From: Alnus glutinosa
Taxonomy: Eukaryota > Streptophyta > Magnoliopsida > Fagales > Betulaceae
Length of the DNA stretch: 64,000 nucleotides
NCBI RefSeq assembly: GCF_958979055.1
Contig: NC_084894.1
Span: 8,686,501-8,750,500 of the forward strand
Reading direction: 5' to 3'
Below are positions 24,001 to 36,595 of this stretch, one piece after another (position 1 is the first letter of the stretch; each line of letters starts with the position of its first letter). The notes under the pieces are model-generated. The model worked only from the letters and a program-made list of their open reading frames with translations, made no database searches and was not told the origin of the DNA. A program made the translations under genes and the position numbers.

Positions 24001-27000
24001 CTTGAGGTGCCTATGAAACTTCCTAGTTAACATGGACATGACCTTAGAATCGGATGAATCCTCTTCAGAGGATTCAACACCAACAACCTTCTTGTCCTTC
24101 TTGGAGGACGTCAAAGCTAAGTTCTTCTTAGGTTGAGAGAACCTACTCTCATAGGTGTGCAGAGAACCTACATGCAAGCTCATCAACTCTTAAGGAATCC
24201 ACATTCCTGCTTTCCTCTTTGGCAGTAACCTTAGAATTTCTGCAACAATTTTGGCCTCAGAAATTCTCACCTAGACCATAGCTAGAGTTGATAATGTCAC
24301 ATATCTTAGCATAAAAACACCAAAGGTTTATTTGTACTTCATCCTGGTCTCTTGAAAATTAGATGTCAATATTTGAAGTTTTGACCTCTTAACACCTTTG
24401 GTACTCTCGAGGATATCCTAAGCATTCTTAGAATATTCACAGGTGGAGATTCTTTGGAACTCATCCTTATAAAAACAATTAAAAAATTGCATTAAGGCCC
24501 TTATTGTTCCAGTTACTCATGGAACAATCATCCTTAGACCAAGTCTCATTCCCTCCGTTGGATTTAGTCCAACCTTTTTCACAAATAATCAACACATTAT
24601 CTTGTAGGGACTTCTAGTGAGCTTTTATACGAACTTTCCAATATGCATAATCATTTCCATTAAAGAAAGGAGATGCACTAGAAGAAGGGGCTTGTTCCAT
24701 GACAATGGGGGTCAATGATCAACAAAGTCAAGACGCATATCTAAAAATGAGTGAACTCGCTCTGATACGAATTGAAAGAACTAAGGACCGAGTCTAACCC
24801 CCAAAACAAGTACACAAGCAATATAAATATTCCAAAATAAATAGCAATAATTAACAAAGAGACATCACAACCATAACTCAAGTAATTTGGTTACGAAATG
24901 GAAAATCATTTGAACACATCAAAGGGAAAACCACTATCGGGCAGCCAAACTCTGAAAATCACTATAATGTAGAAGATTCAAAAACAGATAGAGACACTTA
25001 CAACCCTTTGTAAAGCTAAGACTCCATATATATGACAACAAGCTATTAGCTTGCTTCCACTCTTGCTCCCCACTAGCCAATCTTCTATGAGTGCCTTTCT
25101 TACCGATCCACCGATAGACTTCCTTGTGGTTCAAGGATGAGTATGGTGCGGTTTAAGAGAGACCAATACTCAAGTGAGAGAAAGCTTCGAGCTTTTTAGG
25201 GAGACTCACTTGGATGAACAAGGGGAAGGAAGATGAACTTCTATAAAGCTTCTAGGCAACACAAATGGCTATCCTTCTTTAGCAAATACAATAAAGATCC
25301 TCTTTTCTTTATATATCCTAAGGCAAAAGCTCCCTTTGAAGAGACTAAAGTTTGAATTTTTAACTTCAAAAATCGCAGCGGCGTCATAACGATGGAATAA
25401 CATCAGAACGTTAACTAGGGTTTCATCGCTAACTCTCTGACATAGTAGCAATTCGTGAGGACATTAATCTGATGTTGATTTGACGAAACACAATGTCTGC
25501 ATTTTTTTTAGGACTTGCATTTTTGTCAAGACCTGCATCTGATATTGATCTAATAAAACACACTGTCTGCATTTTTGTCAGGACGTTCATCTAACGTCCA
25601 ATTGATGTCTTCACATAAGTAAGACCAAACTTTCCCAAATCACAAACAAACTTTTTGGTAACCAAATGAAGCGAATAAAAATGACCTAACACATTTCAAG
25701 GTGGGAGGTGGGTAGAATATCTTCATGTGGCTTGATTGGTGGCATTAGGATGGGGTGTGTTGAAAAAGTATGGATTCAGGATTGTTTATGATGTAGGTAG
25801 CAGATTGGGAGAAAAAATGTCATCAGTGTTAAAGAATAAAGCTTGCTGCATGTTGGCCACCAGCAAGATCAGAGGACTTGGTTTGCATCTAGAGTTTATT
25901 GCTTGAGGTGGTTATTGGAGAATCCAATATGCCATTTTGGAATATGTCAAAGAATGGTATACATAGTTGTTCAAATACTTGGGAGGCAATAAGGTGTAAG
26001 CTTCCAAATGTCAATTGGTGTCAACTAATATGGTTTCCCATGGCTATACCTCGTCAAGCTTTTATATTTGGCTTGTTGTAAGAGACAACTTATCAATATG
26101 GGAGAAATTGGTAAATTAGGGATATTTAGGAGATGTGGTTTGTTGGTTCTGCATGAGTTGATTGCAGAGTCGAGATCTGATGCAAGAGAAAATTAGGCAT
26201 AAGATTTGAAGATTATTTCCTGAATATGATCAATCCAAAAATAGAAATAATCATACAAAATATTTGAAGATTATTTTTAAAATAATATATTTTACTTCGT
26301 TTACAAGAATCTTACTTTGTCTCTAACTTTACAGTTAGGTTTTGTATTTTTATTTCTTTCTTTTTCTCCAAGTATTCTAGTTAGAAAATACTCAAACTTT
26401 TCCTATATAAAAGCGTGTTTGTATTATTTTGGAATCAAGTTTTGAAGTATTAATTAAATTTTAAGTCTTTTAGAGTTATTTATCTGTTTGTTTATTTGGG
26501 GCAATTAGGGGTTTTCTCTTTCCTAGTGGTTCTTTTTTATCTTCCTGAATTCTCCTTTCTATCTTCAATTCATAATTTCTGCTGCTATCATACGTTGTCA
26601 GAATAATCTTAGTTCTGTCCCGCTTCAGTTGGCATCAGAGTTTAATCGTCTTCTTGGGGTGAATTTTCATAAGTTTTCATGAGTGGTGGTCGTGGTTGGT
26701 GTAGATAGGTTCTGAATGAGGAAGTCTTCTACCATGAATGCAATGTACAAGACGTGATTATTGAAGACTTGCAGAGGCAGGTTGCGGAGTTAACCTAGCG
26801 TCTAACGGCGCAAAACATGGAAATGTATCGTGATATTAACGTCCGCGATTCAAAATCCAATTTCGAGAACCTGTATCACAATCCTGTTTTGGTTTGGGAA
26901 CAACGTGGTCGGGATGAAGAGTTTCAACATGAAGAAGACGTTGAAGACATTCTCAATGTTTTGTAGATTGGAATTCTCCACCAACTTATTATACATATAT

Positions 27001-30000
27001 CAATGATGAAGATCTTATAGAGGCAAGTTTTGAACAAAAAGTGGATAATCATGTGTTTAATGAAAGTCAAAAGAGTGAAATATCTCAATGAGGTCTTCAA
27101 AAAATTAATTATGTTGATTTTATTGGGATTGGAAATTTTCTGTCAAACTTTCCTAAAGAAAATCTTGACGTTTGTTTTAGCATTTTGGAAGAAATTTTGA
27201 TTTTTCATGGTTAAGAAAGAATTGAATATTTTGGAAAAATTTTACGGAGAGTGAATTTATGACAAGCAATCAAGAGCTTGTAAAAATTATTTCATCTGAA
27301 ATTGGTGCAAGTAACTTCAGATCTACTATTCAGAGTCGTCTTGTAATGGGTTGCAATTTCTCTTTCTTTTGACATCAAGTTACTTTGGTGTTGAGAAGTA
27401 TATATAGAATGGAATGAATTGATTGGATATCCAATAGATAGATGCAAAGATAATTCGAATTCGAGGATGAATTCTTTCCAACCTGGTGATACTGATGCAG
27501 AAAAAAGTTAAGCATAAGATTTGAAGGTTATTTCTTAAATAAGACCAGCCCAAAAATAGAAAGAATCATACAAAATATTTGAAGATTATTTTCAGAATAA
27601 TATATTTTACTTTCTGTATAAGATTCTTACTTTGTCTCGAACTTTACAGTTATGCTTTATATTTTTTTTTTCTTTTTTTCTTTTTCTCTAAGTATTCTGC
27701 TTGGAAAATACTCAAACTTTTTCTATATAAAGGCATGTCTGTATTATTTTGGAATCAAGTTTCGATGTATCAATTAAATTTGAAATATTTCAGAATTATT
27801 TCTATGTTTGCTTATTTGGGGCAATTAGGGGTTTTATCTTCCCTTTTCGTTGTTTTCTATCTTCCTGAATTCCCTTTTCTATCTTTATTTCATAGTTTCT
27901 ACTGCTATCATATGCTGTCAGAATAATCTAAGTTCTGTCCCGCGTCAAGATCACTTGTTTTTTCAATGCAATTTTAGCAGAAGAATTTGGGATCATGAGC
28001 CAAAATTTGATTGATGCTCCTTATATAACTTGGGATGTTGTTCTTGAATGGGGTGTGAAGGAGCTAGCTTAAGGGTGGTGGATTGAAAAAGCTTTTATGC
28101 AGATTGAGTTTGGGAGCCGTTGTTTACAATATCTCGAAACAGAGAAATGTGATTAAGCATGGAGGACAGCTGAGATCAGAGGAACAACTTGTAAAGGATA
28201 TTATTTGGGAAGTTCGATCAAGGATCATGGCTAAGAGCAGCTTTCGAAAAATAAGGAGAATTTGGAATTATGCACTAAATGGAATCTCCCAACTATGATA
28301 CTAGGAGCTAGATAAATACTCTGGTTTGTTGGTGAAAATAACCTGTTTCTGTTTGGCGTGTTAGCTAGAAGAGAGTGATATGTTTGTTGTTGCTGTAGAA
28401 GTGTTACTGTCTGTTGTTTGTATTTTCACTGGTGTATTGTATCTGTGTTTCTCTGCTAAGAGCTGTACGTGGTAATTGTTAGTTATTGATGTAACTTTGT
28501 TCCAGCAGGTTTGCTGGAGTGTTTTGTACTCCTATGTTCTTTAATTAATGGAATTACTCATTCATCTTTAAAAAGAAAAAGAAAAAAAGAGAGAGCAGCA
28601 TCAGCTTATTACTGAAGGAATCATCAGAAATAATTGTTAAATGTTTCACAAAGATAATTAAGAACATACATGACCGCCGTAATAAGTTGTCACCCAGTGA
28701 GGCCGAGGTTCGACGCCATACAAGCTCTTGCACTCATCGATGATTTCGCTTAGATTGAAAGGTGACGAAGGGAACATAGATCCGTTGGTATCATGGCCAA
28801 TGGGCATAACCATCTCACTACATGACTGTACATATATACACAAGTCATTTAATTATAACCAATTCAAAGCCAATGCCACGACAGTCATGTTTGTATGTAG
28901 TTGAATAAAAATTCTCTTCCCTTTCTAAAGAGAAAAGAAAAGAAGAGGCATCTAGCCGCAGCAAAAACATTATGAAGGGCTTAAAGGTCCCATATTATCA
29001 CCACTAGTTAAATATATCTTACTATTTCCAATTTTTTTTTTTTAAGTATTAGCTTAATCTTATAGTTTTATAACTTTTAAAACGTGTTTCCAATATGATT
29101 TTTTTTACTTATTCATATCAATGAGGTTAATGTTATAGCTAGTTAAATCTATAATTGAGAAAGTTACCTGCCATCTCCACCCTTCATTTGTTTCAGTTGG
29201 ATAATTGTATTCATTCATGTCATGGCATGACCGGTTTCCTTTATAAGCAACAACAGCCGCATATATTCGGCCAAGAGTATCAGTTCCAACAGTTGCTCCA
29301 TCAATGGCACTGCAGATAACGCTAAGTGGGTATTTTGGGGGAGCATTATATTGAGCTGCTTCAGTAATTATATTCTCCAAATAGTACTTCAGATCAGAAG
29401 ATTCATTTAATTGACTGCGAAGACAGAAGTTTAATTTTAGGTTTATTAATGAGAGTTTAGAGCTATAGAATAGTACATGATAATGAGGAAAAGTATTATA
29501 CTAATTACCCGCAAGTATTAAATCTCTTGCTAAGTGTTGAAAGACCATGAGGTCTGGAAGCAACTCTATCAATTTCAGTCCATGATTCCCGGATGGTTTC
29601 ATAGCAACTTTTACTAGTTTCCTGCACCGGCCATCGCAGTAATTGCTGTAAGTTTTTGCAGGCTTTAAACATAATTTAACATTAGATCTCAAAATATAAA
29701 AAGTTGGTGTGTTACTTTAAAATCCTTGGTTACTAAAGAGTAGTATCCAGCTTGTGGTGAAATGTCATCAAAGTAAAGGATTGGAGCTGAAGAAGCTAGA
29801 GATCCAAGGACAACGTGCGGATACTTTAGCCGAAACCATGCTGCAAGCACTGCAAAATTATGTAAAAAAAATACATATTTTTGTTGTTGTTAGTGTTGGA
29901 AAATTCAGTGTTAAAACATGTCTGGTTGTAAGTTTTAAGTCTAGAGCTAAGTAGGTGAAAAAAGGTGATTCAAGATATGAGAATTCACGGTTATTCATGC

Positions 30001-31844
30001 CGTCCAATATTGACCCAGTCAGGGTAAAATGATCATAACATGTGATTCGGAACTTATATGGAAACAACCATGGTGGCATTGGAAAGCTGATTCTAAATTA
30101 TGCAACTTTTTATTTCATGAAAATTTTCCAATTCCATTATTTACGGCGTCAGATTAAGCTATAAAGAGAAGACTGAAAAGCTTGCCGGACAGAATGACCC
30201 GTTCCAAGTGTCGTCCCAAGCTAGTTCAAACTGAAGATTAATTTAAAGATGCGGCAGAACCTGGCATTCTAAGTTTCGTTTCAAGTTAATTCGAGTTGAA
30301 GAATTAGATGTGTGGTAGAACCTAGCGTACTAAGTACCGTTCCATTTAAGTTAAAACTGTGGACTTACAAAATGGCCGTTCCAACTTGTGTTCTCAAAAG
30401 ACAAGGACTTTTCATGCACGTCAAAAGACAAGGTTTTAGGATATTTTGCAATATTGTGCTAGGAGTATGTTTTGTTAAACCACGCATGCAACCATAGTTT
30501 CGATCGGTTTCTTTGGTTCTAGAGCATTCATGCTTCTCTTCTCTTAGAGCATGTTTTGTTAAACCACTCATAATGCAACCATAGTTTTCACATAAAGCCT
30601 TCAGCCTATTGGAGTTCTACTAAAGAAGATAAAGTAGAAAATTTTTTCAGAAGTTTTGAGAGAGTTATTGTGGTAGAGGACAAGTGGGTCGCTTGTCTAG
30701 TACAAGGGTGAATGTGTTAATTGCAAAGGTTTTATAATTATGGATATCTTGTAATTTTTCATTATTCTATAGTTAATTGATTTCTTGGGTTTGGCTACCC
30801 CAAAATAATTTTACTTTTGAAGAGCTATTCAAAAGGTTTTTACTTCGTCACCAAATATTTATGATGATTGATTTATTGCTTTATAATATTTGTTAATAGT
30901 TTGTGTGGTGGTTAATAATATTAAATTCTGCATTATCATGTGAACACCTATACAACCCCCTTCTAGGCGTTCTTGGGAGTCATTGGGCTATACATGTTTC
31001 CAAAATATTCAAGACAAAGCATGAAAATGTTAGTGACTAGCTAGTTAATTAATGTCATCTAATTAATATGCTAGCTAGTGGCTGAGAAATGTATTATAGT
31101 GACTTACTTCCTCCATAGGAGCCTCCAATAGCGATTACTGGAGAATATTCTGCAGATAAATTTTTCTTTACGTGTAAGAGCACAGCAGCGTAATCTGCTA
31201 TAGCCTGAGCCGAGTTGAAATAACCACGAGTGCTCGCATTCTTCAAAGCCTTTTTCATTGATCCAAATGGTACCGATTTTCCATAGTACCGATGCTATTA
31301 TTTAGAATTCAACAAATATTTCTGAGTCTAAGATTGCAGTAACGTGTCAAAACTGCCATAATTTTCAGTTCCAAATCGGTATGAAAACTAGTTGATTATA
31401 TTATATAGTAGTGAGCTGTTATGAAATAAATTATATAATGCAAAATACTTCACTTTTACGTACCTCTATGTACACTTGGAGGGCCTTAAACCGGAGGGCA
31501 TTATCACTGAGAAACCCAATGCTGAATACATCATCATCCAAAGGTCCTTCCTCGCCAAGATATGCAAATATTGGTGCGTTGGAATCCGCTCCACCCCAGT
31601 ACTTAGAGTTGATCACATATCTTTGTTGAAAAGTGGCGTAACTATCAGGCCTGTAGTTGAAGTGATCGAGTTCTTGGGTGTAATAAAATGTTTTGTAATC
31701 CTCTTTGTCGGATGAAGATGTGGTTGGAGGTTCATGTTGTGATGTTCTCCGTATTGTTCCAAGCCGAGGAATGTAAAATTGCGTCGTACAAGCCCAAATT
31801 GATGAGAAAACTAGGAAGAGCAGTGAGTATCCAAGAGAGTCCAT
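21020..31844 (-). CDS. S28 serine carboxypeptidase copy C (complete, 9 exons, 499 aa)
   Basis: Exons on the minus strand are 31844-31464, 31294-31108, 29849-29716, 29621-29509, 29414-29168, 28825-28670, 22137-22058, 21960-21911 and 21171-21020. They total 1500 nt, in frame to TGA, with the same phases as B. The signal peptide is near residues 1-20 ([15 protein letters not shown]). The triad motifs are Ser186 (GGSYGG), Asp427 ([11 protein letters not shown]) and His452 (GSHCLD). YYGGH is intact. Intron 6 is 6.5 kb and intron 2 is 1.3 kb, both enlarged by transposons, yet all exons and splice sites are intact. Whether such a long intron is spliced efficiently cannot be told from sequence. Confidence 0.92.
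21272..21749. mobile_element. Long-TIR MITE in intron 8 of C
   Basis: The inverted ends carry GATCTTTTATTACTTTTGTA and GTGTCAATTTAGGG on the left and their complements on the right. It is the same family and the same intron as the MITE in B. Confidence 0.6.
23335..25691 (-). mobile_element. Ty1/copia 5' LTR plus gag fragment
   Basis: Read on the minus strand, an LTR of about 919 bp (25691-24773, TGTTAGG to TTTCA) is followed by a primer-binding site GTATCAGAGC (24759-24768, initiator Met tRNA). A gag frame then starts at 24700 ([24 protein letters not shown]). Further on are the degenerate zinc knuckle [15 protein letters not shown] and a coiled-coil part ([19 protein letters not shown]). 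Stops and frameshifts are frequent. Protease, integrase, RT and the second LTR are absent. Confidence 0.75.
26178..27947 (+). mobile_element. Non-autonomous LTR retrotransposon with both LTRs and TSD
   Basis: LTR1 is 26178-26627 and LTR2 is 27493-27947 (about 450 bp each, TGATGCA to CCGC[T/G]TCA). AGATC flanks both sides (26173-26177 and 27948-27952). The primer-binding site follows LTR1 (TTGGCATCAGAG). The 865-bp interior holds only a decayed gag-like start with heptad-like Gln/Leu residues ([11 protein letters not shown]). No pol is present, so it depends on a partner. It splits the LINE zinc-binding region. Confidence 0.88.
29877..30990. mobile_element. Solo-LTR-like insertion in intron 2 of C
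   Basis: B has an 85-190 bp intron here, and C carries 1.1 kb more. TACAT lies on both sides (29872-29876 and 30991-30995). The sequence starts near TGTTAGTGTTGGAAAATTC and ends with ACCCCCTTCTAGGCG, and it matches the block beginning at 43784. There is no coding sequence, so it is probably a solo LTR. Confidence 0.5.
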
Positions 31845-31898
31845 AAAAGATTATGCAGAATATCTTATCAACAAGTTCCCTGAAAAGCTTCTTTCAAG

Positions 31899-31904
31899 TT
31901 TATA
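31899..31904 (-). promoter_or_regulatory. TATA box of copy C
   Basis: TATAAA on the minus strand lies about 55 bp upstream of the ATG. Confidence 0.5.
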
Positions 31905-32588
31905 CTGAAAGATTTAAGAATTTTCTTTATAATAGAAACAATTAAGTGTTTGTAATTGCCTACTTGAGGACTTAGCCATTCATTCTATTTAGACAAATGT
32001 TATTTTGTATTCTATCTTCCAGTATTCTCTCAATATACTCGGCTGACATAATCCGCCCTTATATCAGTCTTAATTTGAAATGAAAACAGAATTTAAAAAT
32101 GGATTCAACATGTCACGTTGGCTGAATATAGTAAATGAATGCAAAACAGCATTTATCTTCTATTCATAATCGTTGTTACAGCTATTCAAAATACATTTGA
32201 AACTTGAGATAAGGTATCAATTGCTATCTTTGGTCTGCTGTGACTTGGTCTACTGCCTTATCGATCTGGTGGATTCGAAACGGAGGGAATCACTCCAATT
32301 GTATTGTCATCGGAGTCTATATATGAAGAAATCTAGCTAGCTAGCTTGCTGACTTAATAAATTATCCATTGCTATTTTTGGTTTCACCGTACGTGTGAAA
32401 AGGATGCATGTTTGCAGCAGTACTAAGTCAATTAATCATGTTACATATTCATGTTTGTTTGACATTGAAGCCAGTTTCTGTTGGTTTTTGCTTGGTGGGG
32501 AACATATATATACGCATCAGTACAGTGCAGGGACTAATTTATTTTGAGAGAATAATTGCCATGTTGCTTCCTTTGGGCTTTCAGGAGA

Positions 32589-32589
<1 letters not shown>

Positions 32590-32641
<52 letters not shown>
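32590..32641. repeat. (AT)n microsatellite
   Basis: About 26 AT units run without a break upstream of C. Confidence 0.9.
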
Positions 32642-32644
<3 letters not shown>

Positions 32645-34755
32645 AATAACTGTTTTCATGACCAATATCAAAATATCTCTAGTAGCTCCTTAATGTGTTA
32701 AAAAGTTAAGCTCCTTGTCATATCAAAATGTTGCGAGAGCTAGCTCTATATGATATGTATAAATAATAAATTACTTTTTGCTGTCAAATTCCAAAAAATA
32801 ATTTGACGGATTTTGTTATTGTGCCATATCAAAACCAATAAAATCATGTCACATGTATCACTCATAACAAAAAGTAAAAAAATGTATAAAAACTATAAAT
32901 ATATAAAAATTAAAAACTTAAAAAAGAGTCAGGAAGGGAGTGGATGGGGTGGGTTGCAGGCCGCCGCCAACCCTAACCCATGAAGGTGGCCGCGTTCTGT
33001 CGTAAACCTCCTCTCCTTCGTCGACTTTGCAGCTAACCCTAGCCCATGATGTTTAGTGGCTTTTCTGGCATCCTAAAATGCCACTAAAAGTTAATCACAA
33101 ATCACTTCAATTTTTGTAGTGGCCCCTTCTGCTTCTAGCGCAATCACTTCCCCCACCCCCGGCCACTCCTCCATCTCCATCTACAACGACAACATTTGTA
33201 GAGTTCTTTTCATAACCATTATTTAATTCACTCCACAGTTACATTCAACGATGCTGAAACACTAGCTACCTTTTTGACCAACGACAAAAGGAACCTTTTT
33301 CATTTTATAGGCCATATAAGGAGATTAATTTGAAACTCTAGTTGCCAAATAATATCTTAGATGCACCATAAAATATACATTAGCTTCATTAGATGTACGT
33401 TGTACGTAGACACATATTCAAAGGCATATGTGTGTTTGTTTTGAATATTATTCTGAATAATATTTTACTTTTTTTAAAAAATAAACCATATTTTATTCAA
33501 ATTTTTTAATTTTTTTCAAAGTTTATTTCACAAAGTCAAACATCGTAATTCGTATAGTAAATTCGAAAAATATTCGGATTCAACACTCAAACGGACCAGA
33601 AGGGCTTTAATTTTCCTAAGTGTTTATTTCCTCTGGTATCTCTGATGCATGCGACTTCAATTTATTGCTTGAAAGCGAGAAGATCAGTGTAGTACTTGGC
33701 GATCCATCCTTCGATGATCTTAACCTCCGCCTTTCGCTGCATGACCAACCACTTTGGATCACTTTGCTTTGCCGGATGTAAATCCAAGCAATGAGATCCT
33801 GCAAAAAGAAAAATTCATTATCCACTATGAACAACTCCCCTATGATTTCGTTTCTTTTTCTTTTTTCTAATACCATTTTTTGAAAAAAGATCGAGTTGAG
33901 TACGTACACACCGTTAACAGTATGGACAGCAACAACTGTGCGGGATATGTTTTCAAGCACCCTGGAATCAAAAATAGAAAGCTGTTAATTAAACTTGGTC
34001 GATCAATCGAGTAAACTTAATTAAGACTTGGTTATTTTGTGTTTGTAATTGTTTGTCTAGCTGGTTAATTACCCGCTGCTACTGTAAGGATCTTTGAGCC
34101 CATTGGAGAATATAATGTTGCTTCCAAACCTGTGGAGAATCCATTTTATATCCTACAACATTTTCCATAAAAAAAAAAAAATCAAAATTTTAGATTAATA
34201 ATTAGTAGAAGCGTCGCGGAAACAATTTGAAAATATATGTCAAAAAAACATATATACATGGCCTCCGTAGTAAGTAGTGATCCAATGAGGGCGAGGGGGG
34301 ACGCCATACAAGTTCCTGCAAATCTCAATATAGTTGCTTAGGTTGGAAGGATTTGGCGGGAACATATATAGAACCATTGCCAATCACTGTGCGCATAATC
34401 AGCTCGCTGCATGTCTAATTAATGCATGGAGAGGTTAAACTAAAATCAAAGAGGGGTTTAAGCAGTGATCATAAAGGACAATTAGCTAGCTAGGACACAT
34501 TTTCAATGGCCGGCATGTATATATATATATATATATATCAAATTTAAAGCAAAAGGAAGAAATATATAAATCAAGTGAATTTTATTATGTCCGGCATGCA
34601 TGCTTGGTGGCGGAGCCGGTTTGGGACTGAAAAGTCTTCAAATTTGATTTTACATCATTTATACATCTAGTAGTACTACTATTCCAAAGCTCTTAAGTTT
34701 TTTTTTTATTAGTTGTTAATTGGCCTCCTATATATTATTCATGAAGCGCGCTGCA

Positions 34756-34791
<36 letters not shown>

Positions 34792-34821
34792 ATATATTGA
34801 TGACAGAGCATTTCCTTAACG

Positions 34822-34854
<33 letters not shown>

Positions 34855-36365
34855 TTTGTCATTTTTATAAGTACTTCAACAGAAATTACAACAAAGAAAA
34901 ACGTAGAGCTGGGCAACCTAACAAAGGACCCTAAAATAAACACATCAGTGTAGGTAAACAAAAACTAAATGAGAATGCAACAAATAAATTATGAGGCCCT
35001 ATATATTCTTGATACAAAGACCAAGAAAAGTGGTTGCCAATAAAGAGGATTCGGTAAGGCACACCATGAATAGTGCAACCGAGAGGCACAAGAAAGGCCC
35101 TAAACCTCAAAAGGTTCGAACAACCGAAAGATAAATCACCACAACAGAGAAGACACTGATAAATGTCAAAATGAAACCTAAGGTGAAGATGGCTTTGACA
35201 ACCCAAAGTAAACTAGGGAAAGCAAGGAGCAAATTAAAACACCGGCATCTGGCGTGGCGGAGGAGGATGGAGAGTGTCGGCGGGTGAAAGCCACTTGCCG
35301 GTGAAGAGAGGACTGTTAAAGTATTAATTAAGTGATTATGTTTACCTCATCCTATTATAAGCTTAAGCTTTTAGGACAAGTGGTGATTTAATATGGTATC
35401 AGAGTCAAATGTCCTAAGTTCGAACCTTGATTCCGTCATTTGCCTCCCATTTCAATTAAATATTCCACGTGTTGGACCTCATAAATTAAAAAGGAGTTTG
35501 AGCCCACACGTGATGGAGATTGTTAAAAGATTGATTAAGTGATTACATTTACTTTTTCCTATCAGCTTAAACTTTTTAGATCAGTGGTGATTTAACATGG
35601 TATCAGAGCCAAAAGTCTTGAGTTTGAACCTTGACTCCGTCATTTACCTCCCATTTCAATTAAATATTTCACGTGTTGAGCTTTACTTATTAAAAGGAAG
35701 TCTGAGCCCACACGTGAGGGGGAGTGTTAAAGTATCGATTAAGTGATTAAATTTACCTCATCCTATAAATTTAAGCTTTTGAGATAAATGAAATTTAACA
35801 AGGACCACCATTGGAGGTTGATGGTAGAGGTGGAAGACAGCTAGCGAAGGAGGCGACAGGAGACAGTACGCGCGGTGGAGGGCTATCTATGCGTTGGTGC
35901 GTGTACAACACGGGCCAGTGAGTGAGATCCACTTGCAGGCGCGCGGTGCGAGTAGGTCTGATGGAGGCACGACTGGTGTTGGTGAAGGCCAAAGACGACG
36001 GGGAATGCAGAGGGGTGGCACATGTCGAGCAGTGTTTGGCAGAAGAAAGTAGATTTAACTTTGAAAATTTTGATCTAAGATCCTTGACAAATTCGGCCAG
36101 AGACTGTGAAGGAGGGAAATGACTGGTGAAAACTGTGATTATAGTAAGGAAAATAGAAACAAAGCCACCAAAGGTGTAGACAGAACCTAGCTTCCAGAAG
36201 GCAAATAAGTCTAGAAAAAACTATAGCAGAATAGGGCGTCAAAAGATGAATAATAGGTAAAAACGAGGGGGAGATTGAGGAGAAGAAAGGGAGAGGGAAG
36301 CTTCCCTCCCTCCATGACTTTTGTTGCAGAGAGTTTATGAGGAGAGAGAAAGAGCTTTTGGCCAA
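34855..36365. other. Unclassified transposon-derived DNA in intron 5 of D
   Basis: This moderately GC-rich segment hosts the TRIM and starts after a (TTA)n tract at 34822-34853. It may be a degraded LINE on the minus strand, but I found no recognisable domain. Confidence 0.3.
35314..35800 (+). mobile_element. TRIM retrotransposon with three LTRs and two internal domains
   Basis: There are three short LTRs: 35314-35393, 35521-35597 and 35725-35800 (about 76-80 bp, TGTTAAAG to TTTAA[C/T]A). Each of the first two is followed by a primer-binding site TGGTATCAGAG and about 125 bp of interior. A purine tract GAGGGGGAG precedes LTR3. AGGAC flanks the whole unit (35309-35313 and 35801-35805). It has no coding capacity. 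Confidence 0.9.
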
Positions 36366-36595
36366 ACAAACTGGTCGTTTTAAGGACCATAACTGTTGAA
36401 TTCCTTAATTAACAGTTAGTTAAAAGCAATTGTATGTGTAATAAGCTCCCATAACTTTTTAAAATGTTGATAACGTCCATGAAGCTGTGTCATCTACGTC
36501 TATTGCATGCTAAAATTATTAATGTTATTGTTGTTTTGGCACATGTAGTATATTGTTCTATTCTCTTGTGATTGTTATTATTACAATTTTTTTTT

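Larger units (their letters stand above)
22400..28595 (+). mobile_element. LINE (non-LTR retrotransposon), internally deleted and interrupted, in intron 6 of C
   Basis: The 5' part (about 22400-23330) reads [20 protein letters not shown] and later [10 protein letters not shown], matching the ORF1 / DUF4283 region of plant LINEs. The 3' part (25695-26172 and 27953-28595) holds the reverse transcriptase zinc-binding region ([19 protein letters not shown], then [11 protein letters not shown]), a tail ([19 protein letters not shown]) and an A-rich 3' end at about 28570-28595. Most of the reverse transcriptase is missing. A copia fragment (23335-25691) and a small LTR element (26178-27947) interrupt it. 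Confidence 0.7.
31845..33661. other. Intergenic DNA between C and D
   Basis: This is the upstream region of C and the 3' flank of D. An (AT)n repeat lies at 32590-32641. Positions 33209-33365 match 43051-43272 upstream of D, showing that the flanks were duplicated with the genes. No further gene is seen. Confidence 0.55.

Noticed and set aside
35388..35612. GGTATCAGAGCC followed by a TTTGAACC box, resembling parts of a tRNA or SINE
   Set aside because: It is the primer-binding site and interior of a TRIM element; there is no cloverleaf and the LTR structure explains it.
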